This document shows positions 52,137-61,211 of a stretch of 64,000 nt of DNA, piece after piece. The position numbers and the translations under genes were made by a program. The stretch is taken from contig JBPOFK010000004.1 in NCBI GenBank assembly GCA_051252095.1, positions 81,938 to 145,937 on the forward strand, in the 5' to 3' direction. The stretch comes from GCA-2401735 sp051252095. Lineage in GTDB: Bacteria; Pseudomonadota; Gammaproteobacteria; Burkholderiales; Methylophilaceae. The number at the start of each line of letters is the position of its first letter. The first letter of the stretch is position 1. Under the pieces are notes generated by a model, which was not told where the DNA came from, did not search any database, and saw only the letters and a program-made list of their open reading frames with translations.

Positions 52137-53573
52137 TTAGTTTAGCGTTTTAGCTTTTTCAACAGCTTCTTCAATACCACCTACCATGTAGAAAGCTTGC
52201 TCTGGCAAATGATCATAGTCACCATTTACAATCGCTTTAAACCCTTTGATTGTTTCTTTTAGAGGTACATATTTACCTGGTGCGCCTGTAAACACTTCAG
52301 CAACATGGAAAGGTTGTGATAAAAAGCGTTGAATCTTACGCGCACGTCCCACAGCTAGTTTATCTTCTGGTGAAAGCTCATCCATACCCAAAATAGCAAT
52401 AATGTCACGAAGTTCTTTATAGCGCTGCAGAATTGATTGCACGCCGCGCGCAACTTCGTAATGTTCTTCACCCACAATAAGAGGATCTAATTGGCGTGAA
52501 GATGAATCAAGTGGATCAACCGCAGGATAAATACCAAGTGAAGCAATATCACGTGAAAGTACAACCGTTGAATCCAAATGTTGGAAGGTTGTTGCTGGTG
52601 ATGGATCGGTCAAGTCATCCGCTGGTACGTAAACCGCTTGGATAGAAGTAATTGAACCTGCTTTTGTAGAAGTAATACGCTCTTGTAGTTTACCCATTTC
52701 ATCTGCAAGCGTAGGTTGATAACCCACAGCTGATGGCATACGACCCAACAATGCTGATACTTCCGTACCCGCTAAAGTATAACGGTAAATGTTATCAACG
52801 AAGAAGAGAACATCACGACCTTCATCACGGAATTTCTCAGCCATTGTTAGCCCAGAAAGTGCAACACGTAAACGGTTACCTGGTGGTTCGTTCATTTGAC
52901 CAAACACCATCGCCACTTTTGATTCTTTCATGTTATCAAGCTTAATCACACCTGCCTCTGCCATTTCATGGTAGAAGTCATTACCTTCACGTGTACGCTC
53001 ACCTACACCTGCGAATACTGATAAACCTGAGTGCTGTTTCGCAATATTGTTAATCAGCTCAAGCATGTTAACGGTTTTACCAACACCCGCACCGCCAAAC
53101 AAACCAACTTTACCACCTTTAGCAAATGGACAAACTAAGTCAATCACTTTAATCCCGGTTTCTAGCAAATCAACAGAAGGGGATAGCTCTTCAAAAGAAG
53201 GTGCTTTTTGATGTATAGAACGACGCTCTTTTGAATCAATTGGACCCACTTCATCAATTGGGCGACCCAACACATCCATAATACGGCCTAAAGTGCCTGT
53301 ACCTACTGGTACTGTAATCTGTGAACCTGTAGCTTTAAATGTAGTACCGCGTGCAAGACCATCAGATGAGCCCATCGCAATGGTACGGACAATTCCGTCA
53401 CCTAATTGCTGTTGCACTTCTAGTGTTAAGCCTTTTTCAGCTTGAGATGTTTTGTCATCGATAATCAATGCATCATATACTTTTGGCATATTTTCGCGTG
53501 GGAACTCAACGTCCACTACCGCACCAATACATTGAACTACTTTTCCTACCACTACTTGATTTGCTTTTGCCAT
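52137..53573 (-). CDS. atpD: ATP synthase beta subunit AtpD
   Basis: The catalytic F1 subunit, 478 residues. Walker A is GGAGVGKTV (about 160-168), the catalytic Glu lies in GVGERTREGND, and Walker B is VLFFVDNIYR. The DELSEED-equivalent region is DELSPEDK. All is as expected for a proton-driven ATP synthase. Confidence 0.98.
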   Translation of the reverse strand: MAKANQVVVGKVVQCIGAVVDVEFPRENMPKVYDALIIDDKTSQAEKGLTLEVQQQLGDGIVRTIAMGSSDGLARGTTFKATGSQITVPVGTGTLGRIMDVLGRPIDEVGPIDSKERRSIHQKAPSFEELSPSVDLLETGIKVIDLVCPFAKGGKVGLFGGAGVGKTVNMLELINNIAKQHSGLSVFAGVGERTREGNDFYHEMAEAGVIKLDNMKESKVAMVFGQMNEPPGNRLRVALSGLTMAEKFRDEGRDVLFFVDNIYRYTLAGTEVSALLGRMPSAVGYQPTLADEMGKLQERITSTKAGSITSIQAVYVPADDLTDPSPATTFQHLDSTVVLSRDIASLGIYPAVDPLDSSSRQLDPLIVGEEHYEVARGVQSILQRYKELRDIIAILGMDELSPEDKLAVGRARKIQRFLSQPFHVAEVFTGAPGKYVPLKETIKGFKAIVNGDYDHLPEQAFYMVGGIEEAVEKAKTLN

Positions 53574-53624
53574 CTTTTTTCCTAACTCAATATTTAGTCA
53601 GATACTTTTAATATAAATAAATTC

Positions 53625-54494
53625 TTAACCAGAAATCGCTGCTGCACCGCCAACAATTTCTGAAATCTCTTTGGTAATTGCCGCTTGACGCGCCTTGTTA
53701 TAGACCAGCTTCAAGTCACCAATCACTGTTTTCGCATTATCAGAAGCCGCCTTCATAGCAACCATACGTGATGATTGTTCAGAAGCCATATTTTCAGCTA
53801 CTGCGCTGTAAATAAGTGACTCTATGTAACGTGTCATCAATTCGTTAATAACAGGTTCCGGTTCTGGCTCATAGATATATGCCCAGTTACCTTCAGGACT
53901 TCCCATTTTGTCACCTGACAATGGAAGCAATTGCTCCATGACAGGCTCTTGTTTCATGGTGTTAATGAATTTTGTATAACAAATAAATAGCTGACCAATT
54001 TCCCCATTTTCATAGGCATCTAGCATCACTTTGATTGAGCCAATTAATGTCTCTAAATGCGGAACATCACCTAAACCAGTTGCATTTGATTTAACATCTG
54101 CGCCTACGCGCGTCATAAAACTCAAACCTTTGTTACCAAACGCGCTAACGTTAATGCCTTTTCCTTCTGCTTCCCAAGTTTTCATTTGGTTGACAGCCAT
54201 ACGTAACATATTGGTGTTCAAGCCACCACACAAACCCTTGTCTGAACTTACTACAATCAAACCAATATTTTTAACCACATCACGTTTAACTAAATATGGA
54301 TGCTTAAAGTCTGGTTGTGTATGTGAAAGATGTGCTGCAACGTTTCGGATTTTTTCTGCATAAGGACGTGATGCGCGCATTCTATCTTGCGCTTTACGCA
54401 TTTTAGAAGCCGCAACCATTTCCATTGCTTTGGTGATTTTGCGGGTATTTTCTACCGACTTAATCTTGGTTCTAATCTCTTTACTACCAGCCAT
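53625..54494 (-). CDS. atpG: ATP synthase gamma subunit AtpG
   Basis: The rotating central shaft of F1. The 289-residue protein has long N- and C-terminal helices (KEIRTKIKSVENTRKITKAMEMVAASKM at the start; a SSRMVAMKAASDNAKTVI segment near the end), which form the coiled coil inside the alpha-beta hexamer. The central Rossmann-like domain includes SSDKGLCGGLN. Confidence 0.98.
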   Translation of the reverse strand: MAGSKEIRTKIKSVENTRKITKAMEMVAASKMRKAQDRMRASRPYAEKIRNVAAHLSHTQPDFKHPYLVKRDVVKNIGLIVVSSDKGLCGGLNTNMLRMAVNQMKTWEAEGKGINVSAFGNKGLSFMTRVGADVKSNATGLGDVPHLETLIGSIKVMLDAYENGEIGQLFICYTKFINTMKQEPVMEQLLPLSGDKMGSPEGNWAYIYEPEPEPVINELMTRYIESLIYSAVAENMASEQSSRMVAMKAASDNAKTVIGDLKLVYNKARQAAITKEISEIVGGAAAISG

Positions 54495-54518
54495 TATATT
54501 GTCCTATATTGATAGAGA

Positions 54519-56060
54519 TTAATATGCGCTTGTTGCTTTAAAATCTTTAACCGCTTCATCTAGCGCTTTTTCATCATCAGCACTCAATGCTTTGTTCTTT
54601 TCGATAGCATTCATAAGCTTTTTATATTTAGATTTCATATGACCATGTAAACCACTTTCGAAAGCCAATACTTTGTCAGTTGGCACATCATCGAAATAGC
54701 CTTTGTTTGCAGCAAATAATGTCACCGCCATGTTGGATACGCTTAATGGTGCGTATTGCGCTTGTTTCATTAGCTCAGTAAACATACGACCGCGATCCAA
54801 CTGTTGACGTGTTGCTTCATCTAAATCAGATGCAAACTGTGCAAAAGCTGCTAGTTCACGATATTGTGCTAATGCTAAACGTACACCGCCACCTAATTTT
54901 TTGATGACTTTAGTTTGTGCAGCGCCACCAACACGTGAAACTGAAATACCCGCATTAATCGCCGGACGGATACCAGCGTTAAACAAGTCAGTTTCTAAGA
55001 AAATCTGTCCATCTGTAATTGAAATTACGTTAGTTGGAACGAAAGCAGAAACGTCACCAGCAGCTGTTTCAATAACAGGTAACGCTGTTAGTGAACCCGT
55101 TTGCCCTTTAACTTTACCTTTTGTGAATTTCTCAACATACTCTTCATTCACACGTGCTGCGCGTTCTAATAAACGAGAGTGAATATAGAAAACATCACCT
55201 GGATACGCTTCACGGCCTGGTGGACGACGTAGTAACAATGAAATTTGACGATAAGCAACCGCTTGTTTAGATAAGTCATCATAAACAATCAATGCGTCTT
55301 CACCGCGGTCACGGAAGTACTCGCCCATGGTACAACCAGCATAAGGCGCTAAGAATTGTAGTGCCGCAGAATCTGAAGCTGTCGCTGCAACCACAATGGT
55401 ATATTCCATCGCGCCGTTTTCTTCTAATTTACGCACCACGTTAGCAATAGTTGATGCTTTTTGACCAATCGCCACATAGACGCAGGTCATGTTTTCACCT
55501 TTTTGGTTAATAATCGCATCGACAGCAACGGCTGTTTTACCTGTTTGACGGTCACCAATAATTAACTCACGTTGACCACGACCAACTGGCACCATAGAAT
55601 CAACTGACTTCAAGCCAGTTTGTACTGGTTGTGAAACTGATTTACGGTCAATCACGCCAGGCGCAACTTTTTCAATTTTATCGGTTAATTTTGTTTTGAT
55701 CGGACCTTTACCATCGATTGGCTGTCCCAACGCATTCACAACACGGCCAATCAATTCTGGCCCAACTGGCACTTCTAAAATACGACCTGTACATTTACAA
55801 ACATCACCCTCAGTAATATGCTCGTAATCGCCTAACACTACTGCGCCTACTGAATCACGCTCAAGGTTAAGTGCCAAACCATATGTATTACCTGGGAACT
55901 CAATCATTTCGCCTGACATGACGTTTGAAAGACCATGAATACGTACAATACCGTCAGTTACTGAGATTACTGTACCTTGAGTACGCGCTTCATTGCTGAC
56001 TTCAAAGTCCTCTAATCTGCTTTTAATCAGTTCACTGATTTCTGATGTAGATAATTGCAT
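54519..56060 (-). CDS. atpA: ATP synthase alpha subunit AtpA
   Basis: The regulatory nucleotide-binding F1 subunit, 513 residues. Walker A is GDRQTGKTAVAVDA (about 169-182), and the arginine-finger region SVSRVGGAAQTKVIKK is intact. It is the longest gene of the operon and lies between atpH and atpG with gaps of 30 and 24 bases. Confidence 0.98.
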   Translation of the reverse strand: MQLSTSEISELIKSRLEDFEVSNEARTQGTVISVTDGIVRIHGLSNVMSGEMIEFPGNTYGLALNLERDSVGAVVLGDYEHITEGDVCKCTGRILEVPVGPELIGRVVNALGQPIDGKGPIKTKLTDKIEKVAPGVIDRKSVSQPVQTGLKSVDSMVPVGRGQRELIIGDRQTGKTAVAVDAIINQKGENMTCVYVAIGQKASTIANVVRKLEENGAMEYTIVVAATASDSAALQFLAPYAGCTMGEYFRDRGEDALIVYDDLSKQAVAYRQISLLLRRPPGREAYPGDVFYIHSRLLERAARVNEEYVEKFTKGKVKGQTGSLTALPVIETAAGDVSAFVPTNVISITDGQIFLETDLFNAGIRPAINAGISVSRVGGAAQTKVIKKLGGGVRLALAQYRELAAFAQFASDLDEATRQQLDRGRMFTELMKQAQYAPLSVSNMAVTLFAANKGYFDDVPTDKVLAFESGLHGHMKSKYKKLMNAIEKNKALSADDEKALDEAVKDFKATSAY

Positions 56061-56090
56061 TACTAAACTCCTAAAGTTTTTATCGCTTGC

Positions 56091-56627
56091 TTACGCTGTT
56101 AACGAATAAGCTAAATTTTGTAACTGACCTTTAACGGACGCATCAATGACTGTATCGCCCACAATAATTTTCATACCACCAATAATCTCTGGATCTACCA
56201 AAACTTCTGCTGATACCTTTTTGCCAAACTTAACTTCTAATTTTTTTACGATGTCTTTTGTGACCGTTGCAGTTGGTTTAACTGCAGCAACAATCTGTGC
56301 ATCCAACGTGCCTTCTTCAGCAGCTTTTAACTCTTCAAAAGCACTACTAATGGCAGGCAAAATAGATAAACGTTTGTATTCAACCAACACTTTAATCAGA
56401 TTTTTTCCAGCTGCATCTAGCTTAGTGCCACATATTTTTAAAAAAGCTTCCTGCAAAGCCTGACCGCTCACTTTAGGGTCATGAATGTATGTGCTTAATT
56501 GATTATCGCTACTAACTGCACTTGCCAATGACAGCATATCTGACCATTTAGCTAATGCTTTTTTTTCTTTAGCGTACTTAAAAGCCGCAACAGCATATGG
56601 CCGCGCGATGGTTGAGATTTCAGCCAT
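56091..56627 (-). CDS. atpH: ATP synthase delta subunit AtpH
   Basis: Links F1 to the peripheral stalk. The 178-residue protein starts ISTIARPYAVAAFKYA, the typical delta-subunit opening, and ends with the conserved DPEIIGGMKIIVGDTVIDASVKG segment. It starts three bases after atpF ends. Confidence 0.96.
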   Translation of the reverse strand: MAEISTIARPYAVAAFKYAKEKKALAKWSDMLSLASAVSSDNQLSTYIHDPKVSGQALQEAFLKICGTKLDAAGKNLIKVLVEYKRLSILPAISSAFEELKAAEEGTLDAQIVAAVKPTATVTKDIVKKLEVKFGKKVSAEVLVDPEIIGGMKIIVGDTVIDASVKGQLQNLAYSLTA

Positions 56628-56630
56628 GAG

Positions 56631-57101
56631 TTATAGCTCCGCCGCTAATTGAGTAAGAATTGCTGTATGTGCTTTTGCATCAATCTCTTTACGCAAAATT
56701 TTCTCTGCGCCAGAAATAGCAAGCACTGACACTTGTGCACGTAAACCTTCTTTTGCGCGGTTCACTTCTTGTGCAATTTCTGATTTAGCTGTTTCCTTAA
56801 TACGATCAGCTTCAGTTTTTGCAGTAGCTTTTGCTTCTTCAACGATTTCATTGGCGCGTTTTTCAGCTTGACCGATAATATCGCTGGCTTTCTGTTTTGC
56901 TTCATTTAAAGTCGCTTCAGATTTTTTAGATGCGTTTTCTAATGCACTTTTACCTTCTTGTGCCGCTGCCAAACCATCTGCAATTTCTTTCTGGCGCGTC
57001 TCTATCGCCTTTAATAAAGGCGGCCAAACGTATTTCACGATAACTAGAATCAATACCGCAAACGTAATCGCCTGAGCCCATAGCGTTAAATTAAAGTTCA
57101 T
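56631..57101 (-). CDS. atpF: ATP synthase F0 b subunit AtpF
   Basis: The peripheral stalk subunit. The 156-residue protein has one N-terminal membrane helix (about residues 5-25: LTLWAQAITFAVLILVIVKYV), followed by a long charged helix rich in Ala, Glu and Lys that dimerises. The start FNLTLWAQ and PPLLKAIETRQKEIADGL are family hallmarks. Confidence 0.97.
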   Translation of the reverse strand: MNFNLTLWAQAITFAVLILVIVKYVWPPLLKAIETRQKEIADGLAAAQEGKSALENASKKSEATLNEAKQKASDIIGQAEKRANEIVEEAKATAKTEADRIKETAKSEIAQEVNRAKEGLRAQVSVLAISGAEKILRKEIDAKAHTAILTQLAAEL

Positions 57102-57184
57102 GTTTGCTCCAAGTTCAAAACTTAGTCACTTGGGTTAATCCATTGACCAACCCAATCATCCTAAGCAATCCTACAAAGTTACGC

Positions 57185-57436
57185 TTATAGAGCGCCCAAT
57201 AGCGGGTTAGCGAATGCGAACATCAATGCAACACCAACCGCAATAATGAATGATGCATCAATCAAACCCAGCAGTAAGAATACTTTACCTTGAAGCTCTG
57301 GAATCATTTCTGGTTGGCGTGCTGCACCATCCAAGAAACTAGAACACATATTACCAATACCGATACAAGCGCCTGCAGCACCAATACCCACCATCAAACC
57401 AATGCCAATTGCCGTATATGCTTGAATCATTTCCAT
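57185..57436 (-). CDS. atpE: ATP synthase F0 c subunit AtpE
   Basis: The ring subunit, 83 residues, with two membrane helices joined by the polar loop ARQPE. The proton-binding carboxylate is Asp60 in LLGLIDASFII. The Gln/Glu/Ser pattern of sodium-binding c subunits is absent, so proton coupling is expected. It lies between atpB and atpF. Confidence 0.97.
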   Translation of the reverse strand: MEMIQAYTAIGIGLMVGIGAAGACIGIGNMCSSFLDGAARQPEMIPELQGKVFLLLGLIDASFIIAVGVALMFAFANPLLGAL

Positions 57437-57502
57437 TTTGTTACCCTCTCTTGTTTAAAGATTACTAAATTAAATTAAAACTACTTCAGATTAAAAAACG
57501 TT

Positions 57503-58411
57503 TTAGTGATGCTCATGCGCCATTGCCAAATAAACAATGGTCATCATCATGAAAATAAATGCTTGAAGTGGCACCACTAAAATATGGAAGATTGCCCAAA
57601 CCGCACCTAAAAGAACGGAGCCAATCATGCCTAGAATACTTGTTGCTGCCAATGCACCGATTAGCAGAAAAATCACTTCACTGGCAAATAAGTTACCAAA
57701 CAGTCGCATCGAATGTGAAAGCGGCTTTGAAATATACTCAATCATATTGAATAAAAAATTAGCTACTAGCAATAAAGGACTGAATAGCAAACCTATCACA
57801 CCCATAAAACTTTTTGGCTTAAATAGTTTTGGCATACCAAATGGTGCACCAAAAATTTCATGTATCCAACCGCCCAAACCTTTGGCTTTTATCGAGAAGA
57901 AAATCATTAGTACCCAAACTGAGAGGGCGAGGGCAAATGTTGTATTGACATCTGCTGTTGGCAGTGGTCGGAATGTAATGTGCTCATTTCCCGATATCCA
58001 TTGGATAGCCCGTGAAAAAATATCAATTGGTACCAAATCCATCATATTCATGGCCAGCACCCATAAGAAAATTGTTAGTGCCGTTGGCGCAATAAATGCA
58101 TGACGATTGCCATGAAACATGCCTTTTACTTGCCCATCAACAAAATCAAAAACAAGCTCAACAAAAGCTTGTGTTTTGCTCGGCACACCCGCATGTGCTT
58201 TACGTGCAACCAACCATACCGCACTGGCAACCAAGATACCTAGTACCAATGAAATGATGAACATATCAAAATGAATCACGTTCCAGAAAGGATGCTCACC
58301 TTCACCAACCATCTGTTTATTAAAATGCAAATGATGGTCAATGTAATCTGTGGCAGTTGTCATCTCACCTGAGTGCTCTGCTGCGTGTTCTGCTGTATGT
58401 TCTGTCGCCAT
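57503..58411 (-). CDS. atpB: ATP synthase F0 a subunit AtpB
   Basis: Forms the proton half-channels beside the c ring. The 302-residue protein has about six membrane helices. The essential Arg lies in SHSMRLFGNLFASE, and the last helix region has VPLQAFIFMMMTIVYLA. A His/Glu-rich N-terminal segment (TAEHAAEHSGE) precedes the first helix. Confidence 0.97.
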   Translation of the reverse strand: MATEHTAEHAAEHSGEMTTATDYIDHHLHFNKQMVGEGEHPFWNVIHFDMFIISLVLGILVASAVWLVARKAHAGVPSKTQAFVELVFDFVDGQVKGMFHGNRHAFIAPTALTIFLWVLAMNMMDLVPIDIFSRAIQWISGNEHITFRPLPTADVNTTFALALSVWVLMIFFSIKAKGLGGWIHEIFGAPFGMPKLFKPKSFMGVIGLLFSPLLLVANFLFNMIEYISKPLSHSMRLFGNLFASEVIFLLIGALAATSILGMIGSVLLGAVWAIFHILVVPLQAFIFMMMTIVYLAMAHEHH

Positions 58412-58418
58412 AATTGTC

Positions 58419-58808
58419 TTAAATTAAATTATCATTTTGTTTGCTGATGGTTGCACCGGAAATGATTGCCGCTACCGCCAAACCCGCGATCAAAGCCCCA
58501 GGTACCAATTCTTTGTAACCCTTAAAAACGAGGTATAAAAACACAACTATCAATATAATTTTCACAAGCTCTGCTTTTAACGTCCGCATCAATACCGTTG
58601 CTGCTTCGTTACTTTTTCCTTGTGCTATTTTTGACGCAACTGCTGCTGCCAAAAACACAGAAAGTCCTCCAGCCAGTGCTGATAAACCTGCGTGCATTCC
58701 AGAGATAAAGTAAGCAATCAGCGCCACGGCTACAGTTGCTATTAACTGTGAACGTAACATGCCCCTGAAAACGTTGTTTGCCGACTGGCCACTATTATTG
58801 TCATTCAT
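58419..58808 (-). CDS. atpI: ATP synthase assembly protein AtpI
   Basis: A 129-residue protein with four hydrophobic helices at about residues 18-36, 40-56, 83-98 and 103-122. It occupies the place of atpI, first in the atp operon, and has the matching pattern QLIATVAVALIAYFISGMHAGLSALAGG. AtpI assists c-ring assembly. It starts about 120 bases downstream of parB, so the operon promoter should lie in that gap. Confidence 0.88.
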   Translation of the reverse strand: MNDNNSGQSANNVFRGMLRSQLIATVAVALIAYFISGMHAGLSALAGGLSVFLAAAVASKIAQGKSNEAATVLMRTLKAELVKIILIVVFLYLVFKGYKELVPGALIAGLAVAAIISGATISKQNDNLI

Positions 58809-58928
58809 TTATTAAATCCACCAAAAACACAGTTAAATTTAAATTGGCCCTTAGCAAGTCCGCGATTTTGAATTAATCCTGTTGTTTAGTCAAGCTTTAT
58901 CACGTCAAGTCGTTTAATAAATAACTAC

Positions 58929-59774
58929 TTAACGCGATATTTTTTTAATTATTTCGTCTAACTGGTCTAAATTACTGTAGTTAATTTTCAATGTACCTGA
59001 TCCATTTGCCTTTGCAGCGATATTCACGCCAGCACCCAATGTTTCACTTAATGTATTCTGCAATGCTGCAATATCAGGATTAATTGTGACTTTTGGTGTT
59101 TTTTTCTGTTCGGTTTCCCCTGTTTTTTTTACTATCCCTTCCACCTCTCTTACGGATAAGTTTTCTTGAACAATTTTATTTGCCAACATCACCTGTTGCG
59201 CAGCATCTAGTCCGATCAGGGCACGCGCGTGTCCCATATCAAGCTTGTTTTCCATCAGCATACCTTGCACGCCATTAGCCAACGTGAGTAATCGGAGTAA
59301 GTTAGAGACTGCTACACGCGAGCGTCCAACTGCATTTGCCGCTTTTTCATGTGTCATGGCAAATTCGTCAATCAAGCGCTTTATGCCAAGCGCCTCCTCT
59401 AAGGGGTTAAGATTCTCGCGCTGTATATTCTCTATCAGGGCCATTTGTAATGCTGACTCGTCTTCAATTTCACGAACCAACACTGGCACTTCTTCCAACC
59501 CTGCTAATTGGCTAGCGCGCCACCGACGTTCACCTGCAATAATTTCATATCGTTCAGACGCAATCTCTCTGACCAAAATTGGCTGCATAATCCCTTGGCT
59601 CTTAATAGAGTCTGCAAGCGTATGTAACGCATTTTCATCCATATGCGATCTAGGTTGATATTTACCTGGCTGCAATTGATTGACCGGCAACATCCGAAGA
59701 CCATTCCTGTCACTTTCCACATCGCCAGCTAGCAATGCATCCAAACCACGACCTAATCCTTTTTGTTTTGCCAT
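58929..59774 (-). CDS. parB: Chromosome partitioning protein ParB
   Basis: Binds parS and spreads by CTP-dependent clamp closure. The 281-residue protein starts KGLGRGLDALLAG (N-terminal ParA-interaction type). It has the CTPase box GERRWRASQLAGL, the central helix-turn-helix (EKAANAVGRSRVAVSNLLRLL) and a C-terminal dimerisation region. Three parS sites are visible at 61631, 63193 and 63255. It follows parA after 21 bases. Confidence 0.96.
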   Translation of the reverse strand: MAKQKGLGRGLDALLAGDVESDRNGLRMLPVNQLQPGKYQPRSHMDENALHTLADSIKSQGIMQPILVREIASERYEIIAGERRWRASQLAGLEEVPVLVREIEDESALQMALIENIQRENLNPLEEALGIKRLIDEFAMTHEKAANAVGRSRVAVSNLLRLLTLANGVQGMLMENKLDMGHARALIGLDAAQQVMLANKIVQENLSVREVEGIVKKTGETEQKKTPKVTINPDIAALQNTLSETLGAGVNIAAKANGSGTLKINYSNLDQLDEIIKKISR

Positions 59775-59795
59775 AAAGTTCTTTCTACTTTTATT

Positions 59796-60572
59796 TTAAC
59801 CTTTTGATTTTATTGATTTATCTTTAAATATTATTTCTTTAGCCAGCGTAAGATATGCCGTTGCACCCTTAGATGATTTATCGTAAATGAGGGCGGGCAC
59901 ACCATAACTAGGTGCTTCAGCTAGTCGAATATTGCGCGGAATAACCGTTTTGTAGACTTTTTTTCCAAAATGATCTTCTAACTGTGCTGAAACTTGTTGC
60001 GCCAACATATTACGTGCATCAAACATCGTACGCAGCAAACCCTCTATCTCCAATGTTCCATTGAGATGAGCACGCACTTTTTTTATCGTATTAACTAAGT
60101 CTGACAAACCTTCTAGTGCGTAATATTCACACTGCATTGGGATCATCACAGAGTGGGCAGCCGTTAAGGCGTTTACCGTCACCAAATTAAGAGCAGGGGG
60201 GCAGTCGAACAATATATAGTCATATCCCGACACACCCTGAATCGCATTTTTCAAGCGTGTTTCACGCGCTATCTCATTAACCAACTCTACTTCCGCACCT
60301 GCCAGCTCTCTATTAGAAGGGGCAACATCATAGCCGCCCTTAGGGCTTTTTACGACAACCTCTTTTAATTGTTTATCACCAATTAACACATGATAAATAC
60401 TATATTTAAGCTTTGACTTATCGATGCCACTACCAGTACTGGCGTTACCTTGCGGATCTAAATCAACTAACAACACCTTTTTCTTGCTTGCCGCTAGACT
60501 TGCAGCCAAATTGACGCAAGTAGTTGTTTTACCTACTCCACCTTTTTGATTTGTTATTGCTAGTATTTTCAT
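59796..60572 (-). CDS. parA: Chromosome partitioning ATPase ParA (Soj)
   Basis: A Walker-type ATPase that separates ParB-parS complexes. The deviant Walker A is KGGVGKTTTCVNLAASLA (about 10-27), Walker B is LFDCPPALNLVT, and the A' motif is LLVDLDPQGNAS. At 258 residues without an N-terminal DNA-binding domain, it is the chromosomal Soj type. It is encoded between rsmG and parB on the same strand. Confidence 0.97.
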   Translation of the reverse strand: MKILAITNQKGGVGKTTTCVNLAASLAASKKKVLLVDLDPQGNASTGSGIDKSKLKYSIYHVLIGDKQLKEVVVKSPKGGYDVAPSNRELAGAEVELVNEIARETRLKNAIQGVSGYDYILFDCPPALNLVTVNALTAAHSVMIPMQCEYYALEGLSDLVNTIKKVRAHLNGTLEIEGLLRTMFDARNMLAQQVSAQLEDHFGKKVYKTVIPRNIRLAEAPSYGVPALIYDKSSKGATAYLTLAKEIIFKDKSIKSKG

Positions 60573-60590
60573 TAACTAATTTCAACCGTT

Positions 60591-61211
60591 TTAAAATTTT
60601 TCAATAATCGCCAAATGACGCTCTGCATTTAAATCTGCCACAAATAATGGATACACTTCGCACGCCTTTACTTTTAAGGCATTTAACTCGGCTTGTGGAG
60701 AAATTCCCTTCATGGCCAACCAATGCCCATCCTCTGCAAGCAAGTGCTGAGTTAGAGCCATAAACTGGTCCAACTCTGAAAATGCGCGAGAAATAATCAT
60801 GTCATAGGCAACCTCTGTTTCAAACGCCTCTACACGCGCATGCACAACCTGTAAATTTTCCAAGCCCAATTCCCCCTTGGCTTGGCGCATAAATATTGCT
60901 TTCTTTTGCACTGTATCAATTGTTGTGACTTGTAACTCTGGAAGGCAAATTGCCAACACAATTCCTGGCAAACCTCCACCACTACCAACATCTAACAGTC
61001 GCTTGCCTTTTATATACGGCAAAACACTTAAGCTATCTAGCAAATGCAGTGTCACCATATCTAAAGGATTACGCACTGCTGTTAGGTTATAGACCTTATT
61101 CCACTTATTAAGCAATGCAAGATAACTTAATAAGCGCTGCTGAGCTTGTTCGGAAACCTGCAAACCCATTTTCGCAACGCCTGTTGCTAACTTTTCTGCC
61201 AAAACACTCAT
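60591..61211 (-). CDS. rsmG: 16S rRNA (guanine-N7) methyltransferase RsmG
   Basis: Methylates G527 of 16S rRNA using SAM. The 206-residue protein has the SAM-binding motif LLDVGSGGGLPGIVLAI (about 68-84) and the early KWNKVYNLTAVRNPLDMVTLHLLDS segment typical of GidB. Its ATG overlaps the mnmG stop by four bases, indicating coupled translation. Confidence 0.97.
   Translation of the reverse strand: MSVLAEKLATGVAKMGLQVSEQAQQRLLSYLALLNKWNKVYNLTAVRNPLDMVTLHLLDSLSVLPYIKGKRLLDVGSGGGLPGIVLAICLPELQVTTIDTVQKKAIFMRQAKGELGLENLQVVHARVEAFETEVAYDMIISRAFSELDQFMALTQHLLAEDGHWLAMKGISPQAELNALKVKACEVYPLFVADLNAERHLAIIEKF

Noticed and set aside
52548..52566. Second parS-like TCACGTGAAA inside atpD
   Set aside because: Only the core and one arm match; the flanks do not, and the bases are explained by atpD coding.
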